Source of the DNA: Burkholderia sp. WSM2232
GTDB lineage: Bacteria > Pseudomonadota > Gammaproteobacteria > Burkholderiales > Burkholderiaceae
DNA length: 64,000 nucleotides
Assembly (NCBI RefSeq): GCF_000472545.1
Contig: NZ_AWZV01000011.1
Location: forward strand, 62,001 to 126,000
Direction of reading: 5' to 3'
Positions within the stretch are counted from its first letter, which is position 1. Each line of letters starts with the position of its first letter. The notes beneath the pieces were generated by a model. That model was not told where the DNA came from, ran no database searches, and saw only the letters and a list, made by a program, of their open reading frames with translations. Position numbers and translations under genes: made by a program. Below, piece after piece: positions 54,576 to 63,731 of this stretch.

Positions 54576-56243
54576 TCATTCCTTCACATGCATGGTGTCG
54601 AGCGCGCGCTTGCGCAAGCGGGTGTCATGCAACGCGCCCGCGGCATCCAGCACGGGGTAAGCGGTCGAGCAGAAAAGCGAATTGAGCCGCTTCATGTCGC
54701 TGATCAGATCGAGGTGCAACGCGCTCGTTTCGATGCTGCGCAGCGTCTGGCCGGCGAGGCGATCCAGATGCCGGTACGAATAGGCGCGCTCCAGGTCGCG
54801 AAAGCGCTCTTTCTCGGCGAGCAGCCGCTCGGCGCAACGCAGGTCGTTGTTCAGGAATACGGACAGACCGAGCTGCAGATTGCTGACGAGCCGCGCCTGC
54901 AGGTCGTCGAGCTCGCCGAGGCCCTCTTCGGAAAACGACAGGCGGTGCGCAATCTTCTTTTCCTCGATATTGCCGACAATGCGCTCGATGATGTCGCCCG
55001 CATGCTCCAGGTTGATGGTCAGCGAAATGATGTCGGTCCAGCGGCGGCTGTCTGCTTCGTCTAGTTGCTCGCGCGAAATCAGCGTGAGGTAGTTCTTCAC
55101 TGCGGCGTAGAGTTCGTCGACGTCGTCGTCCATGCGCACGGTTTCGCGCGCCTTGTCCAGATGGTTGTGATGGATCAGCTCGGCCACGTTATCGAGCATG
55201 GTGCGCACGATGTCGCCGATTCGCAGCACCTCGCGCGCGGCATTGGCGAGCGCGAGCGTGGGCGTGGAGAGCGCGGCCGCGTCCAGATGCAGCGGCCGCA
55301 ACTCGCCGTTCGGCATCGGCCGGTCCGGCAACACGCGTTCGCAGATGCGCGCCACGGGATCGATCAACGACAGGCATATGCAGCAACGCAGCGTGTTGTA
55401 GATCAGGTGAAAGCCCACCGTGGCTTCCCGCGGATTCGCAATCAACACCGGCAGCCAGCTCGCGAGCAGCGAAGCAAACGGCAGGATCAGCAATGCGCCC
55501 GCCAGCTTGAACGTAAAGCTGCCGAGCGCGAGCCGCCGCGCCGCCGAATTCTGCGCAGCAGCGCCGAGCAATGCGACCAGTCCGCTGCCGAGATTCGCGC
55601 CGATCACGAGACACAGCGCCACCTTCAACGAGATGACGCCCGACGATGCGAGCGTGGCCGTGAGCAGCACGGCCGCGAGACTCGAATACGAGAGGATCGC
55701 GAAGGCTGCGCCCACCAGTGCGTCGAGCATGGTGTCGCCAGTCAATGCGCCGAACATGACGCGCACGCCGGCGCCCTGCATCATCGGCTGGGCGGCTTCG
55801 ACAATCAGATGCAGCGCGAGGAGGATCAGCCCGAGACCGATCAGCGTACGGCCGGCCTGGCCGACGCGCGTTTGTTTGCGCGACAGGAAGAGTGGCACGC
55901 CGAACAGAATGAGGATGGGCGAAAGCCATGACAGATCGAGCGTGAGGACCCGCGCCATGAGCGCCGTGCCGACGTCGGCACCGAGCATGATGGCGAGCCC
56001 GCTGGTGAGTGGCAGGAGTCCTTGTGCGGCGAACGACGTGAGAATCACCGCGGTGGCGTTGCTGCTTTGCACGAGACTCGTGACGCCGACGCCCGACACA
56101 AACGCCCGCCAACGGTTGCGCGTGCTGCGCCCGAGCACGCTGCGCAAATCGGCGCCCAATACGCGAAGAATGCCCGTGCGCACGATATGCGAGCCCCACA
56201 CGAGCAGTGCCACACCGGCCAGAAGGTTAAGGAGAATCAACAT
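54576..56243 (-). CDS. Na/phosphate cotransporter II family protein with PhoU domain
   Basis: 555-residue protein. About nine helices with the first Na/Pi repeat SLVQSSNATAVILTSFAAQG and a second, degenerate repeat ILSYSSLAAVLLTATLAS; residues about 345-545 are a PhoU-like helical bundle (VLRIGDIVRTMLDNVAELI; ERIVGNIEEKKIAHRLSF). It is the NptA/YjbB group, thought to move phosphate across the inner membrane, often outward. ATG 56243 is taken because helix 1 starts there (MLILLNLLAG); an upstream extension is unlikely. Confidence 0.88.
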   Translation of the reverse strand: MLILLNLLAGVALLVWGSHIVRTGILRVLGADLRSVLGRSTRNRWRAFVSGVGVTSLVQSSNATAVILTSFAAQGLLPLTSGLAIMLGADVGTALMARVLTLDLSWLSPILILFGVPLFLSRKQTRVGQAGRTLIGLGLILLALHLIVEAAQPMMQGAGVRVMFGALTGDTMLDALVGAAFAILSYSSLAAVLLTATLASSGVISLKVALCLVIGANLGSGLVALLGAAAQNSAARRLALGSFTFKLAGALLILPFASLLASWLPVLIANPREATVGFHLIYNTLRCCICLSLIDPVARICERVLPDRPMPNGELRPLHLDAAALSTPTLALANAAREVLRIGDIVRTMLDNVAELIHHNHLDKARETVRMDDDVDELYAAVKNYLTLISREQLDEADSRRWTDIISLTINLEHAGDIIERIVGNIEEKKIAHRLSFSEEGLGELDDLQARLVSNLQLGLSVFLNNDLRCAERLLAEKERFRDLERAYSYRHLDRLAGQTLRSIETSALHLDLISDMKRLNSLFCSTAYPVLDAAGALHDTRLRKRALDTMHVKE

Positions 56244-56532
56244 AAGGCACTGCGCATTCGTTCTTTGCTGGCGTAAAACCGCATGCCGCGCAAGGCACCC
56301 GGGGCGTATGACCGTAGTGTTGCATAATTTTGCCTTATTGTAATTTTGTGCTTTTAAATATACGCTCGGCAACGAACATTAGGTATGGCGCGGCGACTCT
56401 TTGTGTTTGCAGCCGTGATGCTTTCTCCCAGCACGCAGCGCGCCTGTTCTCGCGAGCACAGCTCCGTGCCGCTCGCAGGGCGCTCATGCAGCGACTAGCT
56501 AACCCCCGGCATTCGATCACGAGGACAACCGG
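56244..56532. other. Divergent intergenic region, Na/Pi cotransporter and HAD gene
   Basis: 289 bp with a strongly AT-rich core (56318-56375) that should hold both promoters. I could not fix -35/-10 pairs with confidence and see no Pho-box pair. Confidence 0.4.
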
Positions 56533-57234
56533 ATGAGCCGCAATCTCGCGCTGTTCGACCTGGACCACACGTTGCTGCCGCTCGACAGCGACCAGGCGTG
56601 GGCTCATTTTGTCGCGGGCCTCGGAATTGAAGGTGCTGCGCGGCATGCACAAGACATCGACGAGTATTACCGGCAATACGTGGCGGGCACGCTGGACATG
56701 GCCGCCTATCTGGATCGCACACTCGCGCCGCTCGCGCGCCATACCCGCGAGCAGCTCGACGCATGGCATGCGCGCTTCATGCGGGAAGTGATTGCGCCCG
56801 CCATCCTGCCGGCCGCGCGCGAGCTGGTGCGACGTCACATGGACGCGGGCGACCTGTGCTGCATCGTGACCGCGACGAATGTGTTCGTGACCGCGCCGAT
56901 CGGCAAGGCGCTCGGCTTCGATCATCTTCTTGGAATCGAGCTGGATACCGAGGGCGGCGATCCGCTTGCGCGATACACGGGCGCCGCGGTCGGCGTGCCG
57001 ACTTTCCGCGAAGGCAAGATCACCCGCACCGAGAGCTGGCTGGCCTCGCTAGGGCACCGGTTGGAGGACTTCCCGCAAAGCTGGTTTTATAGCGATTCGA
57101 TCAACGACGTACCCTTGCTCGAACGCGTCACGCATCCAGTCGCGACCAACCCGGATGCGCGTTTGCGTGCGCTCGCCAACGAGCGGGGCTGGCCTGTCAT
57201 CGAACTTTTCTGCGAGGGGCGCGGGGGCGTGTAG
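56533..57234 (+). CDS. HAD-superfamily IB phosphatase (SerB-like)
   Basis: 233-residue hydrolase. Nucleophile motif LALFDLDHTLLPLDSD (DxD at 9-11), motif II CCIVTATNVF, and the late lysine/aspartate region EGKITRTESWL and FYSDSINDVPLLE. Subfamily IB includes phosphoserine and histidinol phosphatases; the substrate is not determined by sequence. A GGCGTGGA-type 8-bp tandem repeat (57251-57278) lies just after its stop codon. Confidence 0.87.
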   Translation: MSRNLALFDLDHTLLPLDSDQAWAHFVAGLGIEGAARHAQDIDEYYRQYVAGTLDMAAYLDRTLAPLARHTREQLDAWHARFMREVIAPAILPAARELVRRHMDAGDLCCIVTATNVFVTAPIGKALGFDHLLGIELDTEGGDPLARYTGAAVGVPTFREGKITRTESWLASLGHRLEDFPQSWFYSDSINDVPLLERVTHPVATNPDARLRALANERGWPVIELFCEGRGGV

Positions 57235-57250
57235 GCGTGCAGGCGCGGGG

Positions 57251-57278
57251 GCGTGGAGGCGTGGAGGCGTGGAGGCGT
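57251..57278. repeat. Short 8-bp tandem repeat (GCGTGGAG)
   Basis: Three perfect copies of gcgtggag plus partial flanking copies immediately 3' of the HAD phosphatase gene. The rest of 57235-57431 holds no gene. Confidence 0.75.
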
Positions 57279-57431
57279 CGGCATGGTCGCGGTGGCGGAT
57301 CGGCTCACCGCTCCCTGCTTACTACTCACTGCGCAAAGCCCGCACCGAACGGTCTCCCTGCTACCGCGCAGCAAGCATGCTGTGCGGCGACAAGCCACCG
57401 CAACCAGGGCCCGCTGATTTCGTCGATCGCG

Positions 57432-57457
57432 AAAAAAAGCCCGCACACTGTGCGGGC
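57432..57457 (-). terminator. Intrinsic terminator after lipA
   Basis: Minus strand: 8-bp stem GCCCGCAC/GTGCGGGC with 3-nt loop (57439-57457), followed by seven T residues, 35 bp past the lipA stop. Confidence 0.92.
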
Positions 57458-57491
57458 CTTCTTCGGTCAGCAAGGGCAGGAAGCCTCGTGC

Positions 57492-58499
57492 TCAGACCAC
57501 GCCGGCTCCATGTGCCTGCAGATCGGCGTGGTAGCTGGAGCGCACCATCGCGCCCACCGCCGCATGGGTAAAGCCCATCTTGTAGGCTTCTTCCTCATAC
57601 ATCTTGAAGGTGTCCGGGTGCACGTACGAGCGCACCGGCAGATGGTGCTCCGAAGGCTGCAAATACTGGCCAATGGTGAGCATGTCCACATCGTGCTCGC
57701 GCAGATCGCGCATGACCTGCAGAATTTCTTCTTCCGTTTCGCCGAGACCCACCATCAGGCCCGACTTGGTGGCCACGTCCGGATGCAGCGCCTTGAAGTC
57801 CTTCAACAGCTTTAGCGAATGCGCGTAGTCCGAACCCGGCCGCGCTTCCTTGTACAGACGCGGCACGGTCTCGAGATTGTGGTTCATCACGTCGGGCGGC
57901 GCCGCATTCAGAATGCCGAGCGCGCGATCCAGGCGGCCACGAAAATCCGGCGTGAGAATTTCGATGCGTGTTTCAGGCGACAACTCGCGCGTCTGACGGA
58001 TGCATTCCACGAAGTGCGCCGCGCCGCCGTCGCGCAGATCGTCGCGGTCCACGCTCGTGATCACCACATACTTGAGCTTCAACGCGGCAATGGTGCGCGC
58101 GAGGTTCCCCGGTTCTTCCGCATCCAGCGGATCGGGACGACCATGCCCGACGTCGCAGAACGGGCAGCGCCGCGTGCACTTGTCGCCCATGATCATGAAG
58201 GTCGCCGTGCCCTTGCCGAAACATTCGCCGATATTCGGACAGCTCGCTTCCTCGCACACCGTATGCAGATTGTGCTCGCGCAGAATCTGCTTGATTTCGT
58301 AGAAGCGCGAGTTGCCGGTTGCCGCCTTGACGCGAATCCAGTCCGGCTTCTTCAGCTTTTCGATCGGAACGATCTTGATGGGAATACGGGCGGTTTTGGC
58401 TTGCGCCTTCTGCTTCGCGGTAGCGTCGTAGGCAGCAGCGGATGCCGGCACGCCTTCGGGCGCGGGAGAAGCTGCGAGGTTCGCGGTAACGTCAGTCAT
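57492..58499 (-). CDS. lipA: Lipoyl synthase
   Basis: 335-residue radical SAM enzyme inserting two sulphurs into octanoyl groups on E2 and H proteins. Auxiliary cluster cysteines [12 protein letters not shown], radical [11 protein letters not shown], then [10 protein letters not shown] and [12 protein letters not shown] 58499 is the family-like start; the open frame upstream belongs to lipB. Follows lipB by 13 bp. Confidence 0.96.
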   Translation of the reverse strand: MTDVTANLAASPAPEGVPASAAAYDATAKQKAQAKTARIPIKIVPIEKLKKPDWIRVKAATGNSRFYEIKQILREHNLHTVCEEASCPNIGECFGKGTATFMIMGDKCTRRCPFCDVGHGRPDPLDAEEPGNLARTIAALKLKYVVITSVDRDDLRDGGAAHFVECIRQTRELSPETRIEILTPDFRGRLDRALGILNAAPPDVMNHNLETVPRLYKEARPGSDYAHSLKLLKDFKALHPDVATKSGLMVGLGETEEEILQVMRDLREHDVDMLTIGQYLQPSEHHLPVRSYVHPDTFKMYEEEAYKMGFTHAAVGAMVRSSYHADLQAHGAGVV

Positions 58500-58512
58500 T
58501 CGTTCGATCCAG

Positions 58513-59238
58513 TCAGGCGGTGAGCGCACCGGCCTGCGGTTGGGCGACGGCCGCGGGACTGCCGTCGAGGTTTGCGGTGAGGCATTCGGCAAGGGTGCGG
58601 GCCACGTCGTCCCAGCCGGCCGCAACGCCGAGCGTTGCCATGTCGGCTGTTTCGAGACCCGCGTAGCCGCAAGGGTTGATGGCCAGAAACGGCCGTAAAT
58701 CCATGTTCACGTTGAGGCTCACGCCGTGATAGCTGCAGCCGTTGCGAATCTTCAGACCGAGCGCGGCAATCTTCGCCCCGGCGTGCAGGCCGGCCTGCGG
58801 CCCTGCCGAGACGTAAATGCCGGGCGCGCCCGCCTTGCGTTCTCCGGCGAGATTATACGCCGCCAGGGTGTCGATCACGGCCTGCTCGATCCGCGTGACC
58901 ATCTCGCGAACCATCAGTTTGCGGCGCCGCAAATCCAGCAGCAGATAGGCCACCACCTGGCCGGGGCCGTGATACGTGATCTGGCCGCCGCGGTCGACTT
59001 TCACGAGAGGAATGCCGCTGTTCGCGGCCAGCAGGTGTGCCGGATCGCCGGCCTGGCCAAGCGTGAAGACAGGCGGATGCTCGACCAGCCAGATTTCGTC
59101 GGGCGTCGCGGCGGTGCGCGCGTCTGTGAACGCTCGCATCGCTTCGAAACTGGCTTCGTAGAGTTCGCTGCCGCGCCAGCGCAGCTCGAGTGGCGCCGCA
59201 GCGGGCAATGGAGATGGTGAAACCGGAGAGGCGGACAT
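58513..59238 (-). CDS. lipB: Octanoyltransferase
   Basis: 241-residue acyltransferase moving octanoate from ACP to lipoyl domains. Motifs [38 protein letters not shown] and the catalytic cysteine in NPCGYAGLE with the lysine in [14 protein letters not shown]. The C-terminal tail after the domain is Ala-rich. First gene of lipB-lipA. Confidence 0.95.
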   Translation of the reverse strand: MSASPVSPSPLPAAAPLELRWRGSELYEASFEAMRAFTDARTAATPDEIWLVEHPPVFTLGQAGDPAHLLAANSGIPLVKVDRGGQITYHGPGQVVAYLLLDLRRRKLMVREMVTRIEQAVIDTLAAYNLAGERKAGAPGIYVSAGPQAGLHAGAKIAALGLKIRNGCSYHGVSLNVNMDLRPFLAINPCGYAGLETADMATLGVAAGWDDVARTLAECLTANLDGSPAAVAQPQAGALTA

Positions 59239-59322
59239 GATCCCGGCAGTTTACCCAAAACCGCCAATCCTCGCCGGAAGTCGCCGCGCAGCAAAGACAC
59301 GCCGAAGGACGCATGGGAGGAG

Positions 59323-59480
59323 CGCGGCCGGAAGTTCTGGCGACACGTCCGGCGCCGCAAGAGCACGCCGCAAGTTCCGCCAACACGCCCGGCGCTCGCA
59401 AGAGCACGCCGCAAGTTCCGCCAACACGCCCGGCGCTCGCAAGAGCGCGGCCGCCATTTCCGGCACGCGCCCGGCGGCCT
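59323..59480. repeat. 41-bp minisatellite upstream of lipB
   Basis: Two perfect adjacent copies (59363-59403 and 59404-59444) of a 41-bp unit, with a diverged copy on each side (about 59323-59362 and 59445-59480). The unit is not a multiple of three. It fills most of the 242-bp gap between the DUF2917 stop codon (59481) and the lipB start (59238). Confidence 0.9.
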
Positions 59481-59807
59481 TCACACCGTGCGCCAGCCTC
59501 CGCGCAGCCACGCCCCGAACCGCTCGCCCATGCGAGCAAACCAGTTCAGCGCGCGCTCGTCGCAACGGGTCGGCACTGAAAACGCGACCGTCGCCCGGGG
59601 CGTGCCTTCGGCGCTCAGCCACAGGCGCTCGCCGCGCCGCAGCCGCATCGTTTGTCCCGGTTGCAGCCAGTAATCTTCGGTGTCGTCGCTGCGGGTCACC
59701 CACACCGCGCCGCCACGCACGACCAGCTTCGTGCTGCGCGCCACTTTCAGGGGCAGCGTTTCGCCGCTGCGGATTTCGTACGCAATGCTAGAGGAAACTT
59801 CTCGCAT
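59481..59807 (-). CDS. DUF2917 protein
   Basis: 108-residue small beta-rich protein with TKLVVRGGAVWVTRSDDTED and YWLQPGQTMRLRRGERLWL, the DUF2917 pattern (cupin-like). Function unknown. It is divergent from the LysR gene, an arrangement common for this family and suggestive of control by that regulator. Confidence 0.85.
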   Translation of the reverse strand: MREVSSSIAYEIRSGETLPLKVARSTKLVVRGGAVWVTRSDDTEDYWLQPGQTMRLRRGERLWLSAEGTPRATVAFSVPTRCDERALNWFARMGERFGAWLRGGWRTV

Positions 59808-59835
59808 GATGCCCTCGCCAAAAGTCGTTTCATGG

Positions 59836-59868
59836 CTACAATCGTAGGCGCAGCAAGGGTTCGTGCAA
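59836..59868 (-). promoter_or_regulatory. Promoter of DUF2917 with overlapping palindrome
   Basis: Minus strand TTGCAC (59863-59868), 16 bp, TACGAT (59841-59846). A CTAC-AATC-GTAG palindrome (59836-59847) covers the -10 and could be a site for the divergent LysR regulator. Confidence 0.5.
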
Positions 59869-59905
59869 AACGATCAATTTTCACCTCTATGTGAGAAAAA
59901 TTGCG

Positions 59906-60919
59906 ATGGAGCTTCGCCACCTTCCGCCCTTGAATGCGATCAAGGCCTTTGAAGCGGCCGCCCGCCACGAGAGCTTTTCGCGCGCCGCCGACGAGCTTTT
60001 CGTCACTCACGGCGCGGTCAGTCATCAGATCCGTGCGCTGGAGGCCGAGCTTGGGGTCGCGCTGTTCGCTCGCGACGGCAAGCGCGTGCGTCTCACCGAA
60101 ACAGGCCGGCGCTATGCGAACCAGGTGCGCGCCGCGCTCGCCGCGCTGTGCGACGCCACGCGCGAATTGCGCGCGGGCGACCGGGAGCGGCGGCTCGTGG
60201 TGTCCATGCTGTCGTCGTTTGCGGCGCGTTGGGTCACGCCGCGCATCGGCAGCTTTATCGAGGCGCATCCGCAATGGGACCTTGAATTGCTGTCCACCAA
60301 CGCGCTGACGGATTTCGCGCGTGACGACGTGGACGTGGCGATCCGCTTCGGCTATGGGAAATACGCAGGGCTGCACTCCGAACTGCTGCTGGAGGAAATC
60401 TTCTTCCCAGCGTGCGCGCCGAAATTCAACGGCGGCAAGCTGCCAGCCACGCCGGCCGAGCTCGCCCAGTTGCCGCTACTGCGCTCGGACGACGAACTGT
60501 GGCGCCCGTGGTTCGACGCGGCCGGGCTCACCGACTGGAAGGAGCCCAAGCGCGGCGTGCTGTATCAGGATTCGTCGAATCTGCTGCAGGCGGCAATCGA
60601 CGGGCAGGGAATCGCGCTCACGCGCCGCTCGCTCGCCATGCACGAGATCGCAGCGGGGCGGCTAGTACGGCTTTTCAACGTGGATGGACCGAGCCCGTGG
60701 CAGTACTACTTCATCTGCCCGCCGCACATGCTGGAAACCGCCAAAGTGAAGGCATTCCGCGACTGGGTGTTTGCCGAGGTGGGACGGTTCAAGCAGCTTT
60801 TCGAGCAGGCCTGCGAAGTGGGGCCGGCGGCCGGTTCGCCGGGCTCGCCCGCCGAGGTGAACGCGGCTGGCCCGGCCAGCACCGACAAGACGGCGGACGC
60901 GTTGCGCGCCGCGCCGTAA
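59906..60919 (+). CDS. LysR-family regulator (GcvA-like)
   Basis: 337-residue regulator. Winged helix at 1-65 with LPPLNAIKAFEAAARHESFS, RAADELFVTHGAVSHQIRAL, followed by the substrate-binding domain (RWVTPRIGSFIEAHP, DVDVAIRFGYGKYAGL), closest in style to GcvA. ATG 59906 matches family starts; GTG five codons upstream is possible. The last 40 residues are an Ala/Gly/Pro-rich tail. It converges with the DUF493 gene, 18 bp apart. Confidence 0.9.
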   Translation: MELRHLPPLNAIKAFEAAARHESFSRAADELFVTHGAVSHQIRALEAELGVALFARDGKRVRLTETGRRYANQVRAALAALCDATRELRAGDRERRLVVSMLSSFAARWVTPRIGSFIEAHPQWDLELLSTNALTDFARDDVDVAIRFGYGKYAGLHSELLLEEIFFPACAPKFNGGKLPATPAELAQLPLLRSDDELWRPWFDAAGLTDWKEPKRGVLYQDSSNLLQAAIDGQGIALTRRSLAMHEIAAGRLVRLFNVDGPSPWQYYFICPPHMLETAKVKAFRDWVFAEVGRFKQLFEQACEVGPAAGSPGSPAEVNAAGPASTDKTADALRAAP

Positions 60920-60937
60920 CCTGACCGACTTGACGCG

Positions 60938-61207
60938 CTACAGCACGACCTTGACCATCGGATGCCCGGTGAGCGCGCGGTAAATATCATCGAGCTGCGC
61001 ACGGCTAGTGGCGCGCACCGTCACGGTCAGACCGGTGTAATTGCCGCCGCTGGACGGACGCGTTTCGACACGCGAGGCGTCGACCTCGCTGTCGAATTGC
61101 CGGACCACCGTGACGATCGTCTCGGCAAACTCGGGGTGCGATTTACCCATGATCTTGATGGGAAAATCGCAGGGGTACTCAATGAGTGATTCCTCTGCCG
61201 GATTCAT
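60938..61207 (-). CDS. ybeD: DUF493 (YbeD-like) protein
   Basis: 89-residue alpha-beta protein: SLIEYPCDFPIKIMGKSHPE, RPSSGGNYTGLTVTVRA, LDDIYRALTGHPMVKVVL. YbeD of E. coli lies between dacA and lipB; here it follows dat with AAGGAG before ATG 61207. Function is unproven; the ACT-like fold suggests regulation. Confidence 0.92.
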   Translation of the reverse strand: MNPAEESLIEYPCDFPIKIMGKSHPEFAETIVTVVRQFDSEVDASRVETRPSSGGNYTGLTVTVRATSRAQLDDIYRALTGHPMVKVVL

Positions 61208-61229
61208 TTGTTGCTCCTTGCCGCGCCTC

Positions 61230-62153
61230 TCACGCTTCGTTTGCCGCCTGCGCTTCTCTTGCCTTGGCTCGCTGATACGCCGCATACAGCGCCGCAAACA
61301 CCGCGCCCGGCTTGCCGTCACCGACCGGCTCGTCGTCGAGCCGGGTAACGGGCAGCACTTCCTTGGTGGCCGAGCTGATCACGATTTCGTCCGCCGCACG
61401 CACCTCGGCCTCGGCAATTTCACGCACTTCGAAGCGAATGCCGCATTCGGCCGCGAGCTCCTCGATCAGTCCGTAGCGAATGCCTTCCAGAATCTTGTGG
61501 CTGCGCGGCGGCGCGGCCAGCACGCCGTCCTTCGCCACCCATACATTCGACGACGACCCTTCGGTCAACCAGCCATCGCGGAACTGGATAGTCTCGAAGG
61601 CGTCGTTTTCAGCCGCGTATTGCGCCATCAGCACATTGCCGAGCAGCGAGACCGACTTGATGTCGCAGTGAAGCCAGCGGCGATCTTCCGCGCTCATACA
61701 CCGCACGCCCTGCGCGCGCTGCGCGGCGTTCGGCAGAGTAAGCGGCGTGACCATGACGAATACCGTAGGCTGGACGCCTGCAGGAAACGCGTGAGCGCGT
61801 TTTGCAACGCCGCGCGTGATCTGAATGTAAGCGATCGCGTCCTGGTCGGCGGCTAGGCCGGCCTCGGCCTCGTTCGCCGCGCATACGCGCTCGATCAGCG
61901 CGCGCCAGCCGGCATTGTCGAGCGGATTGGCAATGCCGATCTTGTCGAGCGACCGCGCGAGGCGCGCGAGGTGCTGTTCAAAGCGGAAAGCCGTGCGGCC
62001 GCCCGCATGCGCGTACAGCGGCGCGACTTCGTAAATGCCGTCGCCGAAAATAAAGCCGCGGTCGAGCACCGGCACGCGCGCCTCGGACAACGGCACCACT
62101 TCGCCGTTCAGATAAACGATGGGTTCAAGCGAAACATCGGAAAGAGCGGTCAT
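61230..62153 (-). CDS. dat: D-amino-acid transaminase (class IV)
   Basis: 307-residue PLP enzyme of fold type IV. VPVLDRGFIFGDGIYEVAPL, PLP lysine in HCDIKSVSLLGN, EGSSSNVWVAKDG and SSATKEVLPV. It likely makes D-amino acids (D-Glu, D-Ala) for peptidoglycan, which agrees with the carboxypeptidase gene 13 bp upstream. A branched-chain or aminodeoxychorismate role is less likely. Confidence 0.88.
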   Translation of the reverse strand: MTALSDVSLEPIVYLNGEVVPLSEARVPVLDRGFIFGDGIYEVAPLYAHAGGRTAFRFEQHLARLARSLDKIGIANPLDNAGWRALIERVCAANEAEAGLAADQDAIAYIQITRGVAKRAHAFPAGVQPTVFVMVTPLTLPNAAQRAQGVRCMSAEDRRWLHCDIKSVSLLGNVLMAQYAAENDAFETIQFRDGWLTEGSSSNVWVAKDGVLAAPPRSHKILEGIRYGLIEELAAECGIRFEVREIAEAEVRAADEIVISSATKEVLPVTRLDDEPVGDGKPGAVFAALYAAYQRAKAREAQAANEA

Positions 62154-62166
62154 CGCAGTCGGGTGC

Positions 62167-63396
62167 TTACTTTTTCTTGTTGAACATGAGCATCAGCGAA
62201 TCCCACACGCGGCCGACAATGCCGGCTTGCGGCACCGCCTGCAAGGCGACCACCGGGAACTGCGCGAGCACCTTGCCGTCGGCCACGAGCTTCGCCGTGC
62301 CAACCTGCTGGCCGTTGGCGATTGGCGCGATGAGCGGATCGATCTGCTCGATCTGCGGCTTCACCTTGTCGGCCATGCCCTTGGGCACGGTAATGTACTG
62401 ATCGCTCTTCACGCCGATCTGCACGGTGTCCTGCGAGCCCTTATAGACGCGCGGCGTGCCGACCACCTGGCTCGCCTTGTACAGGCGCACCGTGTCGTAT
62501 GCGGAGTAGCCGTAGTTCAGCATTTTCAGGCTGTCCTGCACGCGGTCGTGCTCCTTCGTCTCACCCATCATCACGGAGACGAGGCGGCGCGACGCCTCGG
62601 GCGTGCCCGGCAGAGAACGCTTTGCGCTGGCGATCAGGCAGTAGCCGGCGGCTTGCGTGTGGCCGGTCTTCAGGCCGTCCACCGTCGGGTCGATCCACAA
62701 CAGACGGTTGCGGTTCGGCTGCTTGATCTTGTTGTACGTGAATTCCTTGACCGAGAAGATGTTGTAGTAGTCAGGGAAGTCGCGAATCAGGCGCGCCGAC
62801 AGCACGGCCAGGTCGCCCGCGGTCGTGTAGTGCTGCGGATCGGGCATGCCGTTCACGTCGGCGAAATGCGTATGCGTCATGCCGAGGCGCTGGGCCTCCG
62901 TGTTCATCATGTTGACGAACTGTGCCTCGCTGCCGCCCACCAGTTCGGCGAGCGCAATGGCGGCGTCGTTGCCCGACTGGACAATCATGCCGTACACCAG
63001 ATCGTGCACGGTGACGGGCTTGTTCGCCTCGATGAACATGCGCGATTCGTCGGTACGCACGCGGCGCACCGCTTCGCCCGGCGTCACCGTCTGGTCCATC
63101 GTGATTTTCTTCGTCTGGAGCGCTTCGAAGACGAGATACGCGGTCATCAGCTTCGTGAGCGATGCCGGTTCTACGCGCTCGTCCGGGTTGCCCGATGCGA
63201 GAACCTGATTGCTGGTCGCGTCGACCAGCACCCACGAACGCGCATTCACCGCCGGCGGCGGCACTTGCGCGAACGCGGTGCTGGCCACGAGCGTGGCGGG
63301 CAGCACAACGCCGAGCGTCAATGCGCGGCTTACCGTGGAGGCAACGAGAGATGCAACAGAAGGAAAAGACAGGCGGCCGGAGGTGGAAAAACGCAT
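62167..63396 (-). CDS. dacC: D-alanyl-D-alanine carboxypeptidase (PBP5/6 family)
   Basis: 409-residue low-molecular-weight penicillin-binding protein that trims the terminal D-Ala of peptidoglycan stem peptides. Signal peptide 1-43 (ends STAFA), SxxK motif SLTKL, SGN motif VQSGNDAAIAL, KTG motif VDGLKTGHT, PBP5 C-terminal domain and a terminal amphipathic helix (VWDSLMLMFNKKK) for membrane attachment. TATAATGGGC on the minus strand (63632-63637) is a possible distant -10 in the 335-bp upstream gap. Confidence 0.94.
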   Translation of the reverse strand: MRFSTSGRLSFPSVASLVASTVSRALTLGVVLPATLVASTAFAQVPPPAVNARSWVLVDATSNQVLASGNPDERVEPASLTKLMTAYLVFEALQTKKITMDQTVTPGEAVRRVRTDESRMFIEANKPVTVHDLVYGMIVQSGNDAAIALAELVGGSEAQFVNMMNTEAQRLGMTHTHFADVNGMPDPQHYTTAGDLAVLSARLIRDFPDYYNIFSVKEFTYNKIKQPNRNRLLWIDPTVDGLKTGHTQAAGYCLIASAKRSLPGTPEASRRLVSVMMGETKEHDRVQDSLKMLNYGYSAYDTVRLYKASQVVGTPRVYKGSQDTVQIGVKSDQYITVPKGMADKVKPQIEQIDPLIAPIANGQQVGTAKLVADGKVLAQFPVVALQAVPQAGIVGRVWDSLMLMFNKKK

Positions 63397-63731
63397 AGGG
63401 TCGATTCGTGCAGAAAAATACAACGCGCGAGAGCGCAGAGTTGGGAGAGCCGGTCGGCGAACGTCTGGCCGCCACGATATGAGGCGTAACGGCTCGGGCG
63501 CCCGTTGGACTTCCGGCCACGCGATCGGTTCACGCAGCACGCCTGCAACCGGCACCGCTGCGCGCGTGGAAAGAGCCTACGCGTCGCGCGAACTGCCGGC
63601 ATGGCCGTGCTGCGCCCAAAAAAGAGCGCCCATTATACGCGCGCTACTCTCCCAACTTCGCGTAACGGCGGGCAATTAATGGTGAGTTTTTGCCTACCTG
63701 TACCCCGCAAATCGAGATGCGGCCCATTCGA

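Noticed and set aside
59323..59480. 41-bp repeats as a CRISPR array
   Set aside because: Copies are directly adjacent with no spacers, and no cas gene is near.
62119..63489. 456-codon plus-strand frame opposite dacC
   Set aside because: Antisense shadow of a clear penicillin-binding protein.
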